From: Crossaster papposus | Taxonomy: Eukaryota > Echinodermata > Asteroidea > Velatida > Solasteridae | Assembly: GCA_037893245.1 (NCBI GenBank) | Contig: JBAIAA010000523.1 | Span: forward strand, 619,075 to 683,074 | DNA length: 64,000 nt | Direction: 5' to 3' | Shown: positions 25,049-34,908 of the stretch, piece after piece | How the letters are laid out: each line of letters begins with the position of its first letter | Position numbering within the stretch: the stretch's first letter is position 1 | The notes under the pieces: generated by a model | The model's database searches: none | Told to the model about the DNA's origin: nothing | Seen by the model: the letters and a program-made list of their open reading frames with translations, nothing else | Program-made: the position numbers and the translations under genes

Positions 25049-25515
25049 GGCCTGTTTAAGATGTCGCGCTTCTGCCGTGTCGAATGCAAATGAACTAAGC
25101 GCGGTGTTAGCATGGCGTAAGCACAGCAGTAGTTTCAAACGTCAAACTTAATTGCAAAAGTGCAGTCGAACTTGAATGATGGCGACTCCCCCATCCTCCC
25201 TTTCTAGCCGTTGAGGGTGTACTTGTGCACGGAGCCCTCAGACGGACCAACACAACTAAACCATGACAAAGAAAACAAATTTTGTTTGTTGGTTTTCTTC
25301 ACTCGCACACATGCTGTGAGGATGCGCATTCCTAATTATTAACGATGTTCAGGACCAACTTCGAATTCGAATTGTATTTGACATGGCAGAAGCACGATGT
25401 CTGAAACCGCGCAGTGCCAAATTGATAAGCATGGCAGACCCTGTCGAGCTTAATTCTTCTGCTGGGCCGAAATCCAATTGGTTTCAGACGTCGTGCTTGT
25501 GCAGAAACAGGCCTA
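25049..25515. repeat. Degenerate inverted repeat (GGCCTGTTT ends)
   Basis: GGCCTGTTTAAGATGTCGCGCTTCTGC at the left is partly mirrored by GCACAAGCACGACGTCTGAAACC-type sequence on the complement at the right. The match is imperfect and the element boundaries are uncertain. Confidence 0.35.
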
Positions 25516-27138
25516 ACCTGATGAAGTTTTACAACAATTTAGCTTTGTGAATGCTGCTTATTCCGAGGAAATAATATTCTTAGATTTCAATTTTGAAGCA
25601 ATTACCTGTAGGTTAGTCCATAAATACCGGTGAGAGGTCCAAAAGTGTGACAATTGTTGGTGTCCCAGTTACACTTGATTTAATAATTTCCCATGTCACA
25701 ACAATTGACTTCAAACTGTTTTTATTTGTGTTACAGACCAGTGCATTATCAGTAAAACGATTCGATAAAAAAAATCATTTCGTGGGCCTTTGTGTACTTG
25801 TAAGCCAACATTTGTACCAGTAGAATCATTCCAGCAACAGTCTGCTAGCAGGCAAGCCTCACTGTGCACTAAGGTACAGTATTAAACCATGAGGAAATCT
25901 AATAAGACTGTAATCTGCTGTAAAATGAAATCTCGTCTGATGATAAAATAGCGCCTACACACACAATGTACTGGTATGCCCTGTCTGTTTAATTCAACAT
26001 GCTGTTTATAATTGGGTCATTCCATTAACCCTAACACCCTACCCTATTTTTCTTACACATACATGTACCGGTACATGTAACTTGAATCATGCAAAATCCT
26101 CCAATATTGATTACTGGTGACCACTGCCTGAATCCTGCACAATTCTGCAGTGGGTTTTGCATTGAGCAATAAACCTGTACAGTACTTGCAATGCATAAAT
26201 TCAACTTCAGACTCTGCATCATCAGATAGAACCAGTGTTCTCCAACTTTGAAAAGTAAAGGTCGGGGGGCATGAGGGAGGGGTTGAATGGGCAGGGACAG
26301 GCAGGGGAATTTTGTATTCTAGGGGTGCTATTTGCTGTACATGTACATCATACAAAATGTATTTATGAATAGCAGCTTTTAGGGCCAGGTCATTTCTGGC
26401 AGTTCAATACAAAACTGCCTTACTACAGGGTCGTGCTCCTTCAGACCTACCGGTACCAGTATCAGACATGTGACTGTTTTCACCGTAGGCTACAGACCTG
26501 TCATGCACATTACAATGCATTCTTCCTGACAAGAATTCCCATGCCGCATGCCATTGAGTTTTCATGACATTAAAACCGTTCCGTTATTTATAAAAATGCG
26601 AGGTACCGGTATAAGGCCCAATTTTACACACAAAACATGAAAACGATGTTGAGGTTCGTTCGTAGAAACTTCCTGTTGCGATATTACTTGGAGATTTGAT
26701 TTATTACCTACCGTATGCTGTAAAACAATATCAAATAGACGGGGCCAGACTAATATGTATGCTGAGTGCTACATCATTCCCGTTCACCGAACAATGTAAT
26801 CATTTTGAGTATGTGGTCATTGCATTTAGGTCGCTGTGGAATCGCAAAGCTACATGTACGTAGATTCAGTTGTGCATATACACATGTACATGTACATCGC
26901 CGCACGTGCGCCAGCGTTTAACAATAACGATACGTGCAGCGAGAAAAACAAAAAAAACAAAAGAAATCAAGAATTGTAGGTGGTAATACCTGTTCTATGG
27001 ATGTTTTTGCAAAAAGGGCATGACGGCCAAGGTTAATATGGGGCAAGGCAAAACTGGCCGTGAAGAGAGCTATTTTTTATAGAGCACCTTGGCCAGTAAA
27101 AAGGCATTGACGGCAATGGCTGTCGTGGCCGACGTTCA

Positions 27139-27254
27139 ATCCATCCAGCCAAATTCCAACACTTTATAAATGCAAAATATGTACACAGTAGACATTACTC
27201 AACCTATCAAACTCTAACAACCCCTGGTGTTGGAGTTTGGCTGGATGGGAATTG
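27139..27254. mobile_element. Small foldback element (~116 bp)
   Basis: ATCCAGCCAAATTCCAACAC at the left is matched by the complement GTGTTGGAGTTTGGCTGGAT at the right with one mismatch. It is a short MITE-like hairpin without coding sequence. Confidence 0.65.
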
Positions 27255-27673
27255 TTAGGTTTAACCCTAACCCTTCAGGTTATTTGGGCTAGAAACCCTG
27301 TCATACGCATCAGATTGCAGTGTTTGTCAAAGTGACTTGGATGCAGAGTGCAGTGAGATCCACTGAGTCGCAATCTCTAATTCAAACTGCTTCAGAGTCT
27401 GTGGTCACAGAACGCAGCAGGATCCATTTCCATCATTTTTCCATGGGGATTACATGTAGCTCTCATAGTCTTAGTCTTAGACAAAAACGGGGATGGGACT
27501 AGCAATTTTGACTAGCAAGTCTGAAAATTGAAAAAATGTCCTAAAGATCTATAGTAATGTAATTTCTTTTGTGATTCAGAAAGTCTGATTTTAGATTTAA
27601 AGTCTGTACAAAATCTCATGCCTAAAAAAAAAAAAGATGCCCAGAAATGAGCATTGTTACATCATGTACTTGC

Positions 27674-27840
27674 CTTGAATCAGTCCGGGCAGAGTGTGAG
27701 AGTGCAGAACGTTCCTCTTCCTGCTGCTGTCCCTCGACTACTATGTCAATCAGCAGGTCCACCACCAGACTAGCCGCTAGAGGTGACCCGTTGCCGGGGA
27801 AACACGTCTTGAATACTCCATCCACTTGACTGCCTGGGGT
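27674..27840 (-). CDS. AFTPH: Aftiphilin coding exon 2
   Basis: The exon is 167 bp (55 codons plus two bases). The acceptor is acaccgcag and the frame starts TPGSQVDGVFKTCFPG, which parallels the RIFEACFP segment of vertebrate aftiphilin. A hydrophobic helix-like stretch (SLVVDLLIDIVVEG) follows, then a Gln/Glu-rich tail. The exon must end with two bases of a split codon, because exon 3 starts with the third base of one. That is satisfied only if the intron starts at 27673 with gcaagta, a GC-AG intron. A GT four bases further on would create a stop three codons into exon 3. Its role within the protein is inferred from the alignment only. Confidence 0.88.
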
Positions 27841-28138
27841 CTGCGGTGTAAAAACAAAATAAATTTAAAAAGCTTGATTCTCTCCAAAAAGCTGGCTTAC
27901 ATGTAATAAGGAAGACTAGCCGCATCAAAGCCAAATTAATCAGTGGTTTCAAACTGCTATTATCGCACGCGTTATACTTTGGCACAAAATTACTGTAATA
28001 ATCCTTACTCCCTGCCAATATTCTACCGGCATACATGTACATGCCATGAATTGGTTTATCAATGTGCAGTAACCCAGAGAATGCCATCAAATGTTTATTG
28101 GTTTGGTTTTACGCAACAATTTCAACAATTTAACAAAC
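27841..28138 (-). other. AFTPH intron 1 (298 bp)
   Basis: The intron begins gtttgt after the CAG ending exon 1 and finishes acaccgcag before exon 2. It is short and I see no repeat or other feature in it. Confidence 0.85.
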
Positions 28139-29623
28139 CTGTGATGGAGATGCCGACACCATGTCAAAGGCCGAACTAAAGCTACCCAAGCCGTATCGGA
28201 AGTCACTCTGACTGCCACCAAATGCCGGAAAGTCTTCCCCAGCAGCGCAGGATGATGCCTGCGTAGCGCTGCCTTCCTGAAAGGCTCCAAAGTCGCCAAA
28301 ATCATCCTCGCTGAGCTTGGAGGTTGGGGACGGGGACGTCTGAGCGTGACGCTTGAGAGACTGATTTGGGTTGGTGGGTTTGGATTCTTGTGTCCAGGAA
28401 GAGCTTTTGTTAAAGGTCCCAAACCTACCAAAACTGCTGTCCTGAGAGATCTGGGAAGTACTGTTGTTCGGTATATTGTCTTCCGATGACGGCTTGTCGT
28501 TGAACGATTCAAAGTCGTTAAAGTCATCGTAACCGTCAGGTGAGGTGACGGGGTTAAACATTTTAGTACTGGCGGGCACGCTGTCAAAATCTCCCCAGTC
28601 ATCAGACGGGGGTTCGGGGGATTGAGACGCACTCGACCAGTCTTCAACCGAGCACTCAGTGTCTCCTTTGGCACAATGCGAGTCTGAGTCAAGCGATTTG
28701 TGGCTTTTATCGGACGATGTCACATTTGGCTTCTCCTGGGAGTTGACCGAAGTCATCGAGCTGAAGTCCCCGAATTCATACCCGCTTACATTTTCAGCCT
28801 CGACTGTTTGGAGTCCCACGCCGCAATTTGTAGGCTCCTCATGTAAGACTGCTCTGGGTGGCTCCTCGAGATGACTTTTAGCCACCCTGCCGTCCGACAA
28901 CCTGGGGGTCTTTGCTTTGAACCGAACCTCTGAGCTCTCCGTTTTGGCAGAGCGAGACGACTGGAAGTCTGAAGAGTCGGTGTCCTGGGAATGTGAATCT
29001 GACGTGAAAAGGGAATCACAGTAGGAGTTAGAGGAATTTGTGTTCACACTATTCCTACTCAGATCCTCACAGGTCTCCCTATTATCCCCCGTTTCCTGAG
29101 AGAGAAAATCTTCAGAGCTTTTGCTTTTAGAACCATTTGATTGTCGACGTTCGTTCCCCGGATCACTGTTGTTATTGGTGAGAACAACATCCGTCTTGGG
29201 AAGGGGAGAATTTGGAAAGTCCCCCCACGAGTTGTCGTCCTCGTTGGGTTCCGCCTCATTCGTAAAACTATGGAATGCTTTTAAACTAGCGTTGTTCTTG
29301 TCATTATCAACGCTCTCCGTCTGTTTTTTCAAAACTGGGAATGTGCCAAACTCTAATTCACTGTCGCTGGTACTGATGACGTCGTCGCCATTCGTGTGTG
29401 GGTGGCCGGTCCGGTGGTTCAATTCGCAAGCTGCAAAACTGCCAAATTCCTCCTCCTTGATGGGAAAGAAGTGGGTGTCATTTGCCGCAACAGGCTTCGG
29501 CTTTTCTGGTGAGAAACCGGCGCTAGCGAAGGATCCAAAATCCTCGTCTTCGTCATCGTCAAAGCCATCCAACGGAGGAGGGGAGGCAGAGACCATTGGA
29601 ATGAAGGTCTTGGAGGTTGCCAT
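28139..29623 (-). CDS. AFTPH: Aftiphilin coding exon 1 (N-terminal acidic region)
   Basis: This 495-codon exon starts at ATG 29623 and ends at CAG|gtttgt (phase 0). The protein opens MATSKTFIPMVSASPPPLDG, close in layout to the SSPPPLD start of vertebrate aftiphilin, followed by an acidic stretch. The rest is low-complexity, Ser/Asp/Asn-rich and probably disordered. It is studded with short adaptor-type motifs: DFGSF, EFGSF, EFGTF, WGDFPNSP, EFGDFSSM, DDWGDFDSV, DDFNDFESF, FGRFGTF and DDFGDFGAF. In the family, DFGxF/FGxF-type motifs bind AP-1 gamma-ear and GGA ear domains, and WxxF motifs bind AP-2. A candidate splice acceptor lies only 13 bp upstream of the ATG, so the promoter and a non-coding first exon are probably further right. 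The start is chosen because the next upstream in-frame sequence is the T-rich acceptor tract. Confidence 0.92.
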
Positions 29624-29660
29624 TTTTAGACGCTACCTAAAAAAAAATCAAGCGTGAAAC
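29624..29660 (-). promoter_or_regulatory. AFTPH: Probable 5'-UTR splice acceptor of AFTPH
   Basis: Reading the minus strand, a run of T's followed by AG (29638-29637) precedes a 13-base leader and the start codon. This looks like an acceptor joining a distant non-coding exon. I could not locate the upstream exon or a promoter between here and 31.9 kb. Confidence 0.5.
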
Positions 29661-30106
29661 AATTCATCAATGATTTTTCAAGTATTTTCAAATATTTTTC
29701 AAGTATTTTCAATTCATCAAGTATTTACACATTAAGCCTAATGAAAAATAAACCGGTTTCTTTTAATTTGTTCCCTTTTTTTGTTTTGTTTTGTTTTTGA
29801 AGTGACCGACACAATAAACACAGTTTGTACGCCCAGCGTATCCATGCTGCATGTGCCTACCACTTTGTCTGAGCAGTCCCAGGCTGGGAAATGGTTAGAA
29901 GTGAAATCCGGTAATTCAATTTTTTTATTTTTAAATTGTGCTTGATGTGAACAATTCAATATGAGAGATCTACCGGTACATATATGCGCACGGGTAAAGA
30001 TAATGGGTTTGCGTATGCACAGTGTACGAACTTCGTTAACAGATGAAAACAGTCTACAACCACGCAACAACTAAAGTTGATTTCAAGTTCATTTTACGGG
30101 ATTATG
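29660..30106. other. Upstream of AFTPH coding exon 1, nothing recognised
   Basis: The stretch contains a local duplication of TTCAAGTATTTTCAA and ATTCATCAAGTATTT but no recognisable promoter, exon or repeat family. A non-coding first exon of AFTPH could lie here or further right. Confidence 0.4.
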
Positions 30107-30564
30107 TGTGACCTGCTCCAGGAAAAAGTGACATAGGTCACGCTATGCATTTATGAGTAATGGCCTGTTAAAGTTAATAGGGTAAATATTTTTGTCAAAA
30201 TTTGATTTTCATTTTTTGTCCCAAATGACATCTTTAATATCCAAAGTTTCAGATTTAATTAACAAAAAGCTGGAATTTGATAAATAAAGTGCAACAAAAC
30301 CTTTTAAGAGTGCATGGTTCCAATGTACATGTATTGTCTTAGTTTTGTTGTGCCCCGAAGCCTGTTTTCTCAGTTGTGTATTTTGAATTCCATGGAACCA
30401 TTAATATGTCATATCACCGGAGCGAAAGGGGCTATTGAGCTGTACAATGTACCAAATGAAAGCTTATATCCTGGACTTTTCAATCATGTACATTGATACT
30501 CTTGTACATGTAACTCTATTTTTAGTTTTTGCGACTTATGTCACCTTTTCCTGGAGCGGGTCAC
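30107..30564. mobile_element. MITE with TGTGACCYGCTC ends (copy B)
   Basis: Inverted ends start TGTGACCTGCTCCAGGAAAA on the left and TGTGACCCGCTCCAGGAAAA on the right. Only about the first 12 bp match copy A at 11765-12192; the interiors differ. It is non-coding. Confidence 0.75.
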
Positions 30565-31949
30565 ATGTCGCCCATTGTCCAACTCTACAAATGTGTACAG
30601 AAAATCAACAATGAATCACAGAGCATCTACATGTAGAATCAAATGAATGACTACTACATGTACTTTGTGTGTACATGAATGACTACTACCGGTACATGAA
30701 TGACTACTGCATGGTATGAGGTACATGTACAAATGTACATGTAAGTGATGTGGGTTTTAGAAAGAGAGAAAAAATACCATAGGGCGATAGTAGGTTCCTA
30801 GGTCATCCGGCAAAAACAATATCATTCTGCACACACTCTAGAGAGTTAGGGTAATCAAATCCCACTTTGCAAAATGTTTGCCCCCAAAAATGTTTGACCT
30901 CAAAATGGCCACAGGCATCGTACAGTGAATAAAACAAACAACCTGTTGTTTTTTCACCAACATGAAAAGTATGAGGACTTGAACAACACAACAGACGTGA
31001 CAATTTGGGAAGGTTAGTAAGCAATCTTTATTCCGACCGGGAAACATATTACACTGTGATAAGTACCGTGATAATACAGCGCGCAGCCCATTATATACTC
31101 ATTGCACCAGCAGCTCGGAAACTCTAAATAAAAGTTATACATGTAATAAGGGCAGTTTAAAATTATCATGCGATGAATAATTATGACGCACGAATGCTTA
31201 TCCTACATTCGGCAGGATCATGAAAAGTTATTGCAATTCCTTCAAATGTTATATTATCTTAAAGAGCTTGAACAAAACCCAAATGAGGTCAATGACCGCT
31301 ATAGGGTTACCAGAAGGTAAGATATTGATATTTTAACGATTTTTTTTTCTTGGCCGTTTGGAGGTTCAAATAGGCGCAAAAGTTGGGACCTAACAATACA
31401 CGGAACAATCAGTAGTCACGTGATCTGATACGTGTGGTGCGACTGCTGACCCCTGCTGCGTGATTTGATGGTATCATCCAACTGTGACGTTTATGTTAAA
31501 TATTTCTATTGCTTGCTATGTGTGCGGTGCATGAATGTATGAAAAAGTGGTAGATTTACCAGTTGGGAAGTACGGTTTTGGCGGTCGTAACCGGAGGAAG
31601 GAACAAGGACTATTAATCAAGAACAAGAATTGGTTCGGGGATTCGAGTACTACATCATCACGCGTAATTCTTGCAAAATAAACTTTTGCAAAAGAAAATT
31701 TGTGAAGAAGAAACACTATACAAGAATTACAAGCCATTTCAAAGTGCCGGGCACCAATTATTATATTATTTTTTATAGATCCATGTCAGTCGGGCCTACG
31801 GGGCATATTTTTTAGAATGTTTCTGAGGTCGGTTCATACCGAACGTGAATTTTGTAATGTTAGGGCAAGATTTTGCGCTGCGTGTTCTCGAAAGTACCCG
31901 AGTACCATGAATGATTTTAATCATCAATTAATTTTGTGGCCTTTTTGTA
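30565..31949. other. Intergenic stretch, nothing recognised
   Basis: I see only scattered ACATGTAC motifs at the left and a few short open frames without recognisable similarity. This is where the dense palindrome motifs stop. Confidence 0.4.
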
Positions 31950-32345
31950 CCCCTAGAACTATGAGGCTCCTGACGCCCACAGGGCAGAGCCCCATAGTTA
32001 GAGAGGGTTTTTACAGGTTAATGACGGTAAACAATATAAACCATGCACAAACTACAGGCAATTACTATGTAACATATATGTTACAGTCGCGTTTGCAGAA
32101 CGGGGATAGTTTTCACCTTTTTTAGAGAAATTGGGCGAGATTCGACCGGTTTTATTGGCGCAACAGCTAGGTGAGTTGATAAAATACTAAAATACTTTTT
32201 TTTTTATGTAGACTGTGCAGCAGTTTGGGAGTTATTGCCCGTAGTTTGTCCATGGTTTCTATTGTTTAATGTCGTTAACCTGTTAAAACCTTCTCTAACT
32301 ATGGGGCTGCGGTCGTCGGTAGCCCCGGGTAGCTGTTTTGAGGGT
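31950..32345. mobile_element. Foldback element related to the 34.9-36.5 kb palindrome
   Basis: The outer parts are inverted copies of each other (GAGAGGGTTTTTACAGGTTAA on the left against its complement TTAACCTGTTAAAACCTTCTC on the right). The centre matches, in the same order, the right arm of the palindrome at 34909-36475, including CGAGATTCGACCGGTTTT and GGTGAGTTGATAAA. It is a shorter, diverged family member with one arm mostly missing. A further piece (32.38-32.50 kb, ending ACTCGGACTA) matches the right tip of the 33.2-34.9 kb palindrome. Confidence 0.7.
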
Positions 32346-32759
32346 GAAATCCAATTTTTTTAAAGAGATTTTTTGTTTTGTCTAATACACTGGCTTAGAC
32401 TCTAAAATCGCTAGATCATGTCCAAATATTAAAAAAGCTACAACTACATGTATAGGCTATAGGCTAATATTAACATGAATAAGAGTCCAGTAACTCGGAC
32501 TATAAACCTGTGATTGTGGCGTATACAATGCCACGGTTGATGCATTACAAAAACTATATATTTTCCCATTAACAACGCTATGTGATTGTGTCCATTGTCG
32601 CCAACATTTCTTTATTGCTCTTTAGTAATACACATTGCTCTTTTATACCAAAAGCTCCCAAAATATAGCACCTTCCGTTCTCAAGAAATTCCATACAAAA
32701 AGAGTCTGTTACAAACGTGTTGCCTTTTTGGTTTGCTGCGCTTGCCGGAAGACCTTTGC

Positions 32760-32902
32760 ATGGTGCCCCGATTCCTTGACGTGAAAATGGCGGTAGTGCA
32801 GACCATCCAACTGGGACCAGACTTGCCGCTCACGGTGACCTTGCTGAATGATTTGATTAATCGCAAGGTCACCGTGCATGGCAAAAATATCTATGCGCTA
32901 TG
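32760..32902 (+). CDS. Exon-like open frame ending in a consensus donor
   Basis: From ATG 32760 the frame encodes MVPRFLDVKMAVVQTIQLGP then DLPLTVTLLNDLINRKVTVH and GKNIYAL, and runs to ATG|gtaagt at about 32902. Codon-like composition and the strong donor suggest a first coding exon, possibly starting at the inner ATG (MAVVQTIQ). I do not recognise the protein. The frame contains a perfect 14-bp inverted repeat (CACGGTGACCTTGC and its complement), which is unusual for coding DNA. No partner exon was found; the sequence to the right is all foldback repeats, so this could be a stranded exon or chance. Confidence 0.3.
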
Positions 32903-32934
32903 GTAAGTTAAGTGGTATTCTGTATGCCACGGTA

Positions 32935-33100
32935 TAAGGTTTATCGCAAATAGTTGAAATACTGCTTGAGTGAATTTGCACAACTGTACCAAGCACTGTG
33001 GTATTGAAATCGGAGCAGATCCTGCTCCGATTTCCGTTTCACAGTGCTTGGTAGCTATTGTGCAAGTTTACTCAAGTGGTATTTGCGATTATAAACCTTA
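32935..33100. repeat. Near-complete 166-bp hairpin
   Basis: TAAGGTTTATCGCAAATA at the left end is mirrored at the right end. The arms meet almost directly at GGAGCAGATCCTGCTCC near 33017 with only scattered mismatches. No loop remains. It is MITE-like; no terminal duplication was identified. Confidence 0.8.
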
Positions 33101-33163
33101 TGGCCTACCTTATGGCCTAGTGCGGGGCCGGACTAGCATGACTACATGGACTAGGGCTACTTA

Positions 33164-34881
33164 TAGTCCGAGTAACTAGGACCCAAATATCGCTTTTTTT
33201 AACATCTGGACGTGATCTTGCTATAGTAGGGTACTAGGGAGTCCAATTGGGTTTTTTACATTTAAATCAAAATGTCACTTTTCCCATACGTTTGCCAAAA
33301 AAACATCCGATTTCACCCTCAAAACGGCCACAAAAGTACTCGATAAGCCATCTGAGACACAAGTACACATCGCTTAATTCCGAAAGCTGCCTCGGCACAT
33401 TGCTGCCATGTCGGTATGCGATGCGTGTTGGTCCCACGCGCATCCCATGCGATGCGTGTTGGTCATGCGTGGTACCAACATGCATCGCATACCGACACGG
33501 CAGCAAAGTGCCGAGGCAGCTTGCAGAATTAAGCTGTAAATTTGTATCCAATTCGTAAGTAAACCTTAGTACCACAATCTTTAGCCTCAATGTGTACTTG
33601 TATCTTAGACCCAATAATTTGGGCATTTTCACTCCTTTTTCGAATTTTTGATTTTGTCTGTCGTTCTAACGCCCCAACGACTTCCATGCATAGTGCCAAT
33701 AAAAAACTAAATTAGGACCACAAAAGTGGCCCAAACAGGCCAAATACTTGACAAAATTTCTTGGAAAGCGCATACTGGCTTATATACATGTTAAAGACAA
33801 ACTATTTGGGCTTCATTGGTACTCGATTATTTGGGGTTGCAAACCCCGAGCAATTTCGACCAGCGTTTCAAAACAATGTTCTCCTCCGTTTTCAAATGAT
33901 TTTCTATGGACGTCCCGACGGCACCCGACTCACATAAAGAGCACACTATGCGAAGCTTAAGACGGGGGACACGACAGGTGCGTACGGACATTACGGGTAC
34001 AAAAAAATGCACATTCGTATTGAACCGGGCTGATTGCTGGCACACGATCAGGACCCGCACGGTATTCTTCAAAAGTTGCATTGTGCTTGGTGAATCACAG
34101 GCCTCCTCCCAGCTTGTATACATTGCATCCGTTTGAATAATTTGTTTCTGTTCGTTCTCTATCGGGCTCTGTTTGTATTTCTTTGTATTTCTCAACGTAC
34201 ACGTCCGCGCGCACACACGTGCTCGCTATACAGTGCAGCGATGCAGGCCTGCACTTTTGCATCGTGAACAGTCGTTGATGGTCGCTCGAAAAGCCATTGT
34301 CGTGTCCCCCGTCTTAGCATAGTGTGCTCTTTATGTGAGTCGGGTGCCGTCGGGAAGTCCATAGAGTTTATACGCCAGCAATCATTTGAAAACAGAGGAG
34401 AACCTTGTTTTGAAAAGCTGGTCGAAATTGCTCGGATTTGCAACCCCAAATAATCGTGAGTACATGAAGCCCAAATACATGTAGTTTGTCTTTAACATGT
34501 TGTATATACTGAACTTGGAACTTAAGCCAGTATGCGCTTTCCAAGATATTTTGTCAAGTATTTGGCCTGTTTTCGGCCACTTTTGCACGGAAGTCGTTGG
34601 GGCGTTAGAACGACAGACAAAATCAAAAAATTCAAAAAAGGAGTGAAAAATTAACGCCCCAATTATTGGGTCTAAGTTGTATCTCAGATAATGGAGATAT
34701 GGCTTATCGAGAGTTTTGTGGCCGTTTGAGGCTGAAATCGGATGTTTATTTGGGCAAACATATGGAAAAAGTGACATTTTGATTTAAATGTAGAAAAACC
34801 TATGGGACTCCCTAGGACCCTACTATCGCCAAATCATGTCCAGATGTTAAAAAAGCGATGTAGGGCTAGTTACTCGGACTA
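33164..34881. mobile_element. Giant foldback transposon B (1.7 kb palindrome)
   Basis: The ends TAGTCCGAGTAACTAG are inverted copies. The arms (33164-33976 and ~34300-34881, about 580 bp of matched sequence each) are colinear inverted repeats with ~320 bp between them. The left arm carries an extra insertion (33360-33606). The flanks are GGCTACTTA (33155-33163) and GGCTACTTT (34882-34890), an 8 of 9 bp target duplication. Long arms and a 9-bp duplication suggest a Mutator-like or foldback element. No coding sequence is visible. Confidence 0.8.
33360..33606. mobile_element. Foldback element nested in the left arm of palindrome B
   Basis: This segment is missing from the right arm of palindrome B, so it inserted after that palindrome existed. 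It is itself an inverted repeat: GCTGCCTCGGCACATTGCTG is mirrored by CAGCAAAGTGCCGAGGCAGC, and its outer ends carry GTACACA and TGTGTAC. The centre includes CGATGCGTGTTGGT motifs in both orientations. Confidence 0.75.
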
Positions 34882-34908
34882 GGCTACTTTCTTACAACGA
34901 GTGTTGCA

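Larger units (their letters stand above)
14872..27673 (-). other. AFTPH intron 2 (12.8 kb), repeat-rich
   Basis: This is a long intron with a GC donor at 27673 and acceptor ctccgtag at 14872. It contains a THAP/acidic-protein fossil (18.6-19.0 kb), poly-C tracts near 18.14 and 22.16 kb, a 48-bp tandem duplication (21.16 kb), a foldback MITE (22.4 kb), a Deu-like SINE (22.9 kb), inverted repeats near 25.05-25.5 kb and 27.14 kb, and many ACATGTAC/TACCGGTA palindromes. I recognise nothing coding in 15.1-18.5, 19.6-21.1 and 23.1-27.1 kb. Confidence 0.8.
535..29623 (-). other. AFTPH: Aftiphilin gene, 3'-incomplete (gene span)
   Basis: This span holds five minus-strand coding exons with matched splice phases that together encode an aftiphilin orthologue, beginning at 29623 and running off the left edge of the window. 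Aftiphilin is a clathrin accessory protein that works with AP-1, AP-2 and the p200/gamma-synergin proteins at the trans-Golgi network and endosomes. Three things support the call: an acidic N-terminus rich in DFGxF/WGDF motifs, the GYQWAKSGNSKQLLGSLGVD block that parallels the conserved C-terminal clathrin-binding region, and the FDWINSGLTNPLD block. The visible part is 671 codons plus one base. Vertebrate aftiphilins are about 930 residues, so roughly the last fifth should lie outside. Introns are large (up to 12.8 kb) and full of mobile elements. Function is inferred from the family. Confidence 0.9.

Noticed and set aside
27668..27670. GT donor for aftiphilin exon 2 (CAA|gtacat)
   Set aside because: It gives the wrong phase and a stop three codons into exon 3; the GC donor four bases earlier keeps the frame.
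28087..28692. 201-codon frame overlapping aftiphilin exon 1
   Set aside because: It is a shifted-frame shadow of the aftiphilin exon.
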